In this document: piece after piece, positions 50,601 through 59,600 of the stretch
How the letters are laid out: each line of letters starts with the position of its first letter
How positions within the stretch are numbered: position 1 is the first letter of the stretch
Assembly: GCF_040802235.1 (NCBI RefSeq)
Contig: NC_133161.1
Span: 148,729,121 to 148,793,120 of the forward strand
Reading direction: 5' to 3'
Source of the DNA: Manis javanica
Lineage: Eukaryota > Chordata > Mammalia > Pholidota > Manidae
Length of the DNA: 64,000 bases
The notes under the pieces: generated by a model
The model's input: only the letters and a program-made list of their open reading frames with translations
The model's database searches: none
Told to the model about the DNA's origin: nothing
Translations under genes and position numbers: made by a program

Positions 50601-53600
50601 GTGCTTAGGAGGAAGCTCGTTTTTGAGATGACTACCACAGGGTGGAAGAGAGCAGGACAGTTGCTGAGCTCATTGAGGGGAGTTGCTAATCTAACCATTA
50701 GCTTTCTCACCTTTGAAATGGTCCTAATACCTACGTCTTTCATAGGGTATTGTGAGGTCCAGATGAGTTAATACACATGAAAGCACTGCGTAAACTGGGA
50801 AAAGCCATGTAAACATAATAGATTACTATTGTTGGGCTTAGACAGGGTGTCAGCCTGTAGACTTTCCTCACCTTCGTTACTTGTGTTTTTAGTACAATTT
50901 TGTGTCAGGGGTGATTGGCTTTGTTATGTCCGAGGATTATATGCCACTGTGAAAACATTTACTTCACCTGTTAGGCTAGAAGATGCACTGGTTTTGAAGT
51001 TCAAATAATAAAAAAGGTGAATCTGTGTATGTACGTAAGATAAACAATTGCTTGCAAAACAAGTGACCTAATTAGTTTGCACTGAGAGCAAGTTATTCCT
51101 TTGACTGCAGATGATTCTGTGTATTCTCTGTTTTTCCTCAGGTCTTGCATATGTAAAATAGTACTTGGTGAATGTAAGGGATTGCTTAGATTAAAGCAAA
51201 GCAGAGAGCAAGGTAATTCTTAAGGCAGAAGTCCTCAGCCCCAGCTCCCCCATCACCTCTGCTGGGGGGGATGGAGACGAGCCCCTTTCCCTGTACCCTG
51301 TCTTCCGCATCCTCCATTTTCCTTGGGGGTGCCCTGTTACTGTGTCCATGGCAGCAAAACATTTAATTACCCATTTTAGGCAACACATATGAGGTAATTT
51401 TGGGTGGTTAAGGGGCTGAAATCTGCTCAGTGCCAGGAAGTGTGCTTTGGGTTTCTTGTTTTTATATAAATACCACGTGGTTATGTAACTCTTCTGCACA
51501 AAATCTGGTGGCTTCCCACCTCATTTAGGAAAAGACCCAGTAGCTTTCCAGAGGCCTCCTAGGCACCCCATTGCCCCCCTTCCTCCGTCTCCTGTTGCAG
51601 GCTTCTGCAGCCGCTGCGCAGGCACCCCGGACTCCTGCCATTGCCTGAGTCGGCGAGGCCCCCTTGGTCGCAGCACTGCGAACTTCTTACTCCCTTTGCT
51701 TGGAACCTTGTTGCCACAGGCCTGCTTCCGTTCCTGAGCGCTCCTTTTTAAGTTGTGACCTCTGTTTCCTGTACTCTTACCATGTATTTTCCTCCATATC
51801 GCTGATCATCAGTAAACATATATAAATTTTTTGTTTCTCCCTCTCTAGAAAATAAGGTTCATGAAAGCAAGGTGTTTTGTTTTTTTTAATTTTCCTACAC
51901 TCTTTTGTTTACTGTATATCTCCAGCACCAAGAAGATGCCAAGTACACAATACTGTGTGCTCGGTGCTCAGGACACATCCAGTCAGTGAATCAGTATACG
52001 TACCCCTTAGCTCCTTGATGTGAATAGGATTGTCACTGGATTGCTCGGTGATCTGGGCTAAATTTTTTACCCTTATTGGATTTCTTGTCCTCTTCTGTAA
52101 TATGACAGAGTCGAGCTAGATAATCTCTGAGCTCCCTACTCAGCTAGTTCTGACATTCTATGAAATGCGTTTTCCTGATACCCGTACCCAGCTTCCCCTG
52201 GATCAGGGTTCCTCAACGGGGTGGGGCACTGTGAACATCTGGGGCCAGGTAATTTTTTGCTGAGGGGGCCATCCTGTAAGATGTTTAGTAGCACCTCTAA
52301 CTTCTGCCCACCAGATGCCAGTAGCACCTCTCCCAGGTGGGGCACTAGCAGTGTCTCCAGACACCGCCAAACGTCCCCCAGAGGGCAGACTTGTCCCTGC
52401 TTGAGGACTGCGGCTCTAGGTCCTGACCTGGCCCTTTCCCTTGGCCTTGAGGCCCTGGGGTCAGGCCTTCTGAACTGCCCAGCTTTGCCAAGCTCCTCTT
52501 CACTTTTCTAAAGACCATTTTAAACTCAATTGCTTTTCATGGTCTTCATCTAAATGATCTCTAAAACAATTCCATCTGTGTCCCCACTATTTTTCCTTAA
52601 GATACAAAGTTGTGTTTTGCTATTGTTTGTTTTTTGTGTTTTCATTTTGACCTGACAAGTTTCCATTTTTGAGCTTACATTCTTCAGTCTTAGGGTCCCT
52701 GACCCTCATTGTGGAGTCACTTTTTTGAGTCATGTGTATTCTGGGTCCACTATCTTTCAGACAAACAGCATTTTAAAAATCATCTGTATAATACTATTTT
52801 TTCTTCTACATATGTAACCTTAGCCATAAATTTGATTGTTGGCACCCTGACATTTGTACTCTGATTTAAACTGTAACTACCCTGTGAAGTGGATACTATC
52901 TCATCATTTTACAGATCAAGAAGGCAAGTCTGATGACTTAAGCATTTTTATTAAACTGAGACCTTCTATCAGAAATTTTCTGTAGTGGTCCAGTATGTAC
53001 CTAACAGAGGTGTTGCTCATGCAGTGGAACCTGCTGCTTCCATCTACTTAATGGCCTTTTTTTACCCCCTCTGGTATGTTTGAGAAGCAAGGTTTGAAAA
53101 CCGTCACCGCAGTGCAGACTCTGAGAAAACAACTTTGTTTAAATGACTTTGTTAGAAGTCAGGGCAAAAAATACCACTGATGTTTCCAGACTAGCAGTCT
53201 TATATTCTTTTAGTCAGTCTTGACCAAATCTGAGAATTTTCATTCTATATAAAATGTTAGGGAGGCTTTTTTGGTTTTGGTTTGGAGTTTTGTTTTGTCT
53301 TTTAAGGGGAGGCTGTGCTGACTTGAGAGTTACTTCTGTAAGCCAACCCATGGCCCTGGTGTGGAATAGTCTGTTGAACAGCAGTGGAACACAGTATCGT
53401 AGTGGTGTGCAGGAGTCTGATAGTCTGGTTTGAGAGGATGATCTTTGAAGGCCTTTCATTTACCTGAAATCTTGGAACAGGTTCTGCTTTGCCAGGCTCA
53501 CCGAGGGTAAGGACGCGCAGAATCGGGAGCGCTGCACGGTGGGGGTGGCTTTCTCTCCCGGCAGCTCTCACCCAGGCCTGGGCAGCAGTCACAGGACTGC

Positions 53601-56600
53601 CGTGCTTACTCACATCTCTTAATCACTCTTCAATCTTTTAATTACCACAGCTTTGTGGCAATGCAAGGAGCCAGTATCTTATTCCTCACTGTGTGCTTAG
53701 CTTTGAATTGTGCAGAGGACAGTGCCTTTTCTGTTTGTGTGTTTGAATGTCAGATTGCTCCTGATGCCCAGATACGTGTGCCGGACTTGCCCAGTGCTGA
53801 CCAGGGTGACAAGCTACAAGTACAGAAAATGTGCACAGCTCAGTACAGCGAAGTCGTGGATTTAGAGCCCGGAAGTACACTGGACCAGCATTCCTTTTCT
53901 CTGCCCGCGTGCCGCGTCAGTGAGTCTGTGAAGCAGTTAATGGAACTTGCCTATCAGACTTTATCGGAGGCAACAGCCAGCAGCGATCAGTGGTGAGAGC
54001 TCCGGGCCGTCTGCAGATGGCGGTGGCCTGGTTAAGCGCATGTCTGTGCTGGACACTTACTAAGAATTAGCTGGGCTTCTTTGGGTCTTTTTACCCCCCC
54101 AGAAAAACAGTGCAGCACACAGATACATATTGATAATTAACTTTTATTCATACTAACATACACATCTTACAGCGAAGTATAAAAATAGAAGCATGTAATG
54201 GCTGAATGGATTTCTTTGACGTTAAAAAATTGTAATCACTTTAACAAAAAGCTTTTTAATTTTTGTTTTGTTTTTACTTTTTATTTGAGTTGAATAATAC
54301 TACATGAGAACGCATGTGGAAGGAACTCAGGAAACCACTGGGAATGATTAATAAATGCTCAGGTGTTTATTATTACTGGTGGCAGTGAGAATAGTGGTAG
54401 TCAAACCACCTGCTCCAGCCTGCTCTGGCCCTTTAGCTTAATACTCATTCTTACTTTTGAAATCCAGGCCCTGATTAATTTTAAATGTTTAATATTTAAA
54501 CATTTAATAATTTTAAGTGTTTATTTTTAAAGCAATAATTGTTGGACAGCCAAAAGTAGAAGGAAAAGAATGGGGTGCCCCAAAGATCTGATTTCACCCT
54601 TTTAAGGGCACCTCAAACTCTGTTCTACTCCGTCTTGTCCTGAATCTGTTTGCTTGATAAGCTCCTCCCCTGCTCCTAGACTGAACCAGGGAGAGCGTGA
54701 CAGGCGGTGGCCTAAGCTGATTGTAGAACATGTTTGCAGAAAGCCTCTTCAGCTTGCGTCTGTGTAGCAGTTTGAATGCCTGTCCTCGTAGTGGGAACCA
54801 CTTTGGCTGGGGCTTGACCTAGACGGCATCTTCAGGTGGCCTTCCAGAGTTCAAGTTTTTATCTCCACCTGCAAACAAATCTATTTTATTCTGCTCTAGG
54901 GAGAACATGTTTACCAAGATAGTTCTGTGACTTCAATGAATCATTATATTCATAAGTCCATCTAGTTTTAAACATTAAGTAGGAAGAAAAATACATGTCA
55001 AAAGAAGTATGTGGAAAAAAAAAAGTATGTGCTCCTTTGGCAAAATCAATATGGGAGTAACTTTCTTCACAAGGCATTCACCTGAAATATACGAGGCCAG
55101 AGTTAGAGATGCTAGGCAGTATTTCCTAAAGATTTTGAGAGCACAGCATCAGACAATATTTTTATACACTGAGTGTCTAAAGACAAGTTTTCCCCTTTTA
55201 ATGAGACATACAACACCACAACCAGACTGAGAACTCACTTCCCCACTGTCAGACCTCAAACAGCAACACATACAGCAAAAATAAAACGAACTAAATTAGT
55301 ATCAGTAATCAAGTAGCAATAGTGTTCTGCAGTATAGTAACCATGATTTACCTCTGAATAGTTAGAAATGGGTATAAGTGGAATTCCTGTGTCTCACTCA
55401 GGACACAGTGGAAGAGACTGTCACGCAGAAGTGGCCGCACAGACTTTGCGTTCACTCTCGGTTTGTTTTCATGATAGTCGGTAGGTGTTCAGAGGCGAGA
55501 TGTAAACGACGAAAGAGATGGAGGTTCCGTTCTGTCCTAGAAATGATTGGTCTGGCATCGGAGTTAAGGGAAAAGGTGAAAGCTGAGTCAGGCTGGTGCT
55601 AAAGAGCCAGCTGAGTGCCTCCCAGTGCCTTGCCCTGCAGAGTGTGCCAGTGGTGAGTGGCGTGGGCCTGAGGGCAAGGCCGCCTTGCTGCTGAAGGGCC
55701 TCTGGGTATGGGCAGGGCGCCCACGGGTAAATGGGGAAGGAGCGTCGGCTCGGTGCCTCTGTTACAGCTACGAGGAGATGCAGGTTTGTAAAGCTGAAGT
55801 CTAGTTGGCAGATACTGCTCGAGACTGTTCCCATCCAGAATAACGGTATTTTCAGCAGTGCCAAGACTCCTACCCTATCCAGTTGTAGTTTGAGTCAATG
55901 ACTCCTAAGGGACACTCAGTGTGAAGGTTTTTCTCATTGCCAATAGACCTTATGCATTTCTGTTGAAACTGTGTTTTCCTTCTAGTGCTGTTCAGCTTTT
56001 CTACTCAGTGAGGAATATCTTCCATTTGTTCCATGATGTTGTGCCAACATATCACAGGTAAGTGCCGCTGTCTGGCTTCTGTGTAATGTTATCTAAGATG
56101 TTTATAAGTCAGGTGAAAGCCAGCCATTTTATATCCCCACCAAAGATACTTTGGTCACTAAAATTCACAATTAAATGCAATAAACCATTAAAAAACATGT
56201 TTAAAGGGCATAGGTGATTTACTAATGAATTAGGGCTCTGCAGTCTTGGAATGTAGTGGGGGATGCAAATTTAAAAGCTGAAAAGGACTTTGCCCTTTTG
56301 TTCTGATGCTTGGTATTTTCAGATCTGCTTCACTTGGTTGCAGAACAGAAGGGCCATGACACCATGTTGCTGCCTAGCACCCATGCCACCCTCTATCTTG
56401 GCACCCATGGCTGTGCAGACACGGCGCCACAAGAGATTCATTCCTGCTCAACTCTTGTGTCTGATCAGCCACTTTTCTTAGTGTCTCTGACTGTAGTTAC
56501 TTAATGTCTTAGACTTGAAAAGTTTCTTTTAATAATTTGAAATTCTGAGCTTCCAGGAATTCTGCTTTACAAATAAGTGTTTTGGATGCCTTTTATGAAT

Positions 56601-59600
56601 GTTTTTAATCATACATCAGCATAGCTGTTCCACAGCCAAGGACTGTGGATTCCAAGAAAAAAATCAGCTTTTTATTTGTAGTAATTTTTAGTTCCTATTT
56701 TTGAACATTTGAGATGTTTTTAAGTAGGCCCATCTATTGTTTTTGTTATAAAAGAGCTTTTTGTGAACCTTATTTTTATTTATATTCTCTTTGCTGTGGT
56801 TTATGATTATTTCACTTACCACTTAAGTTAGGTAAAAGAGAAAACATCTTTGGGTCAGCAAACAGCCGTATCCCTGGAGATTCAGAGACAGTCAGCTTAG
56901 GCATTTCTATGGTTTAGGAACATTTTTCACATGGGTCTCAGCTTTGGCAGTATTTTGGAATTATGTATGGAGCTTTAAGAATGTCTATTTGCCTTGGAGG
57001 TTCTGACTTACAGGTCTGGTGTAAGACCCAGGCACCTGTATGCTTCTAAAACCCTACAGGTGATTTTGATTTGAAGCAGGAATGAGGACACCCGTCTTGG
57101 AGTGTCAGTTTCTCACCTTTGAATCCTAGCTTGACAGTGAGTTACGCAGCCAGGAAGTGTTAATTGAATGACTGCTTGTGACTGTGTAGCAGAAACATAA
57201 GATAGGCTCTCTTCCCAAGTTGGGTGGATAGAATATACGTGTGGAGGAATTAGAGCAGTGGTTTGCAATCCTGGATAAAAATATTACCTGGGAAGATTTT
57301 CAAATGTAAATGTCCTGGGTTCACTCAAAGATTGTGATTTAATTTGTTTAGGTGAAGTCTAAACATCTTTATTTTTTTAAATTTCCCAAGTACCTCTAAC
57401 CTGTAGCCAGTTTTGAAAATGAGTGAACTAGAAAGTAAATGCTTCATTATATAAATGAAATGGGAATTTGGAGAATGGGGAAGTAAATCTGTATTTCCAC
57501 ACACTTCACCAGTGTTAAATTTCAAGGGAATTATTCTGTAAGCTCTCCCAGGTCCCTAGTACAAAGAGTTGACTCAGGTAAACGTCTTGATTCCCTTACT
57601 CTTCCTTTTAATCCCTGGGATAGTATTACTAGGTAAGGTCACATCCAGGTGTAATGACCTCTCCAGGTGGGATGGCAGTGACCAGGCGGTCCCTGTCACA
57701 GCGTCTGCACAGCAGACCGTCACTAAAGCCCAGAGGCACATGAGAAGAGTTTAACATTTCACTGATCTCTGCCACAGTACCAGGTGGTTTCTCTCTTTGC
57801 TGCCCCTTCTGCTTGCCTAGGGAGAACCTCCAGAAACTGCCCCAGTTGGCTGCCGTTCACCACAACAACTGCATGTATATCGCTCACCACCTGCTGACCC
57901 TAGGCCATCAGTTTAGCCTGCGTCTCGCTCCCGTTCTTTGCGCTGGCGCTGCTACTTTCGTGGACCTCGTACCTGGCTTCAGGAGACTCGGTAACTGACA
58001 CCTTAAGTGTAAGAAAACATGTGTTTCGCAGCTTCTCAGCGTAGTGTCTGTAGTTTGGGAATGAGGTGGTCAGAAATTAGGTGGTGGTCCTGAGCTCTGT
58101 TGGACGGAGGGAGGACATTTCATTTGCAGGTGTTTGCAGTTATTGGTAGTGATGCGGTCTTTGTGGAGGCACTGTTTTCATGACATGACTCCATGGTACA
58201 TTAGTGTCCAGACTGCTTGGCTGGTGTGCAGTGAGGTCGCCACGTAGTAGCAGCTCTGTCACGCGGTGACACCTCCTAAGGTCTGCCCTGCGACGGCTCT
58301 GCCGGCACTGTCGCTGGGAGCTCCCTCATGGGCCTGTTCTGCAGACTCCAGGGCAGCTCCCCTTCTGTCTCCTTAGCTTTACTAGGATCGTTAAAAATCG
58401 AAGGAAATGCGGGGTGAAGCAGGGTGTTTACTATGGTGGTAGCCTGAGAAAAGCAGACTGACTCACTGAGCTCGGCCTTCGGGTGGTGTGGAGAAATCCG
58501 CCTCTGCTTCTGTGCAAGGGGCTTCCCTCGCCTGCCTCCGGACAAACTCTTAGGAAACACGTTGTCCTGAGGGGGTTTGGAGGGACTGGCTGATGGATCA
58601 GAATTGGGTTTCGGTGGCCTTAGGGCAGCTTTGTGCTGCTGCCTAGCAGGCAGTTGTTCTGAAATCAGCAGGACAGACACACGTTCCAGGCTGTATGTCC
58701 TTGTGCATGCTGGTTCTGCGCTGTGTGACTGCACAGCTTGTGGGGCTCTCTCCTGTTTTCCCATCGCAGGGACCGAGTGTTTCTTAGCCCAGCTGCGGGC
58801 ACAGAAAGGAGAGCTTCTGGAAAGATTGTCAAGTGCTGGGAACTTTGCAAACATGGATGATGAAGAGAACTACTCTGCAGCAAACAAAGCAGTCCGGCAG
58901 GTGGGGACCGTCATAGCCCTGGGCGCCTACACTGTCCTTGGCCACGTCCCCCTTACGTTTCTGCCGAGAACACGGGGCGGGCACAGCCCCTTTGGAAGTC
59001 GGATGCCCTTCACAGCCCTCTTTTGACCTTCATCCCCACCCACCAGTCTGGCTTGAAGCTCTCTCTCCTGCAGCCAGAAGTGCTGCCAGTTGTGAGCCGG
59101 TCTGCCGTAGCGCGCGGCTGCCCGGGGCCTGGGCGTGGGGGTCTGAAGGCCCCCTTTCATCTTCCTGCCTCTTGTGCCTGTGTGTTACCTTTCACAGCAG
59201 TTCGCCCATCGCCACAGTGAGTCTGCTTCCCATCTAGCAGGGATATCGCTGAGGTCGAATGTCCCTTCACCTCGCCTTTACGTGACACTTTTTCTCCCAA
59301 ACACATGCAAATGATAAATATAAATCTGGAAAAGTGGAGTTGCAAGAACCCTGTACCGTGTAAATAGCTCTGTTCTTCTGACAGGTGCTGCACCAACTCA
59401 GGAGACTCGGAGTCGTGTGGCAGGATGTCTTGCCAGTGAATATATACTGCAAGGCCCTGGGCACTCTGCTCAGTACAGCGATTTCTGAGATCATAGGCAG
59501 AGTCACTGCCCTCGAGGTAACGCCAGACTTGACGCGCAGGTTGTGCCCCGCATTGTGCCTTCGCTAAGAGAGTGTTGTTGATGTGTCATTTATGTCACCA

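Noticed and set aside
58276-58854. A 192-codon open frame on the - strand across ZW10 intron 12 and exon 13
   Set aside because: It is antisense to a confirmed exon, has no recognisable domain, and part of its openness comes from the constrained exon on the other strand. Probably chance.
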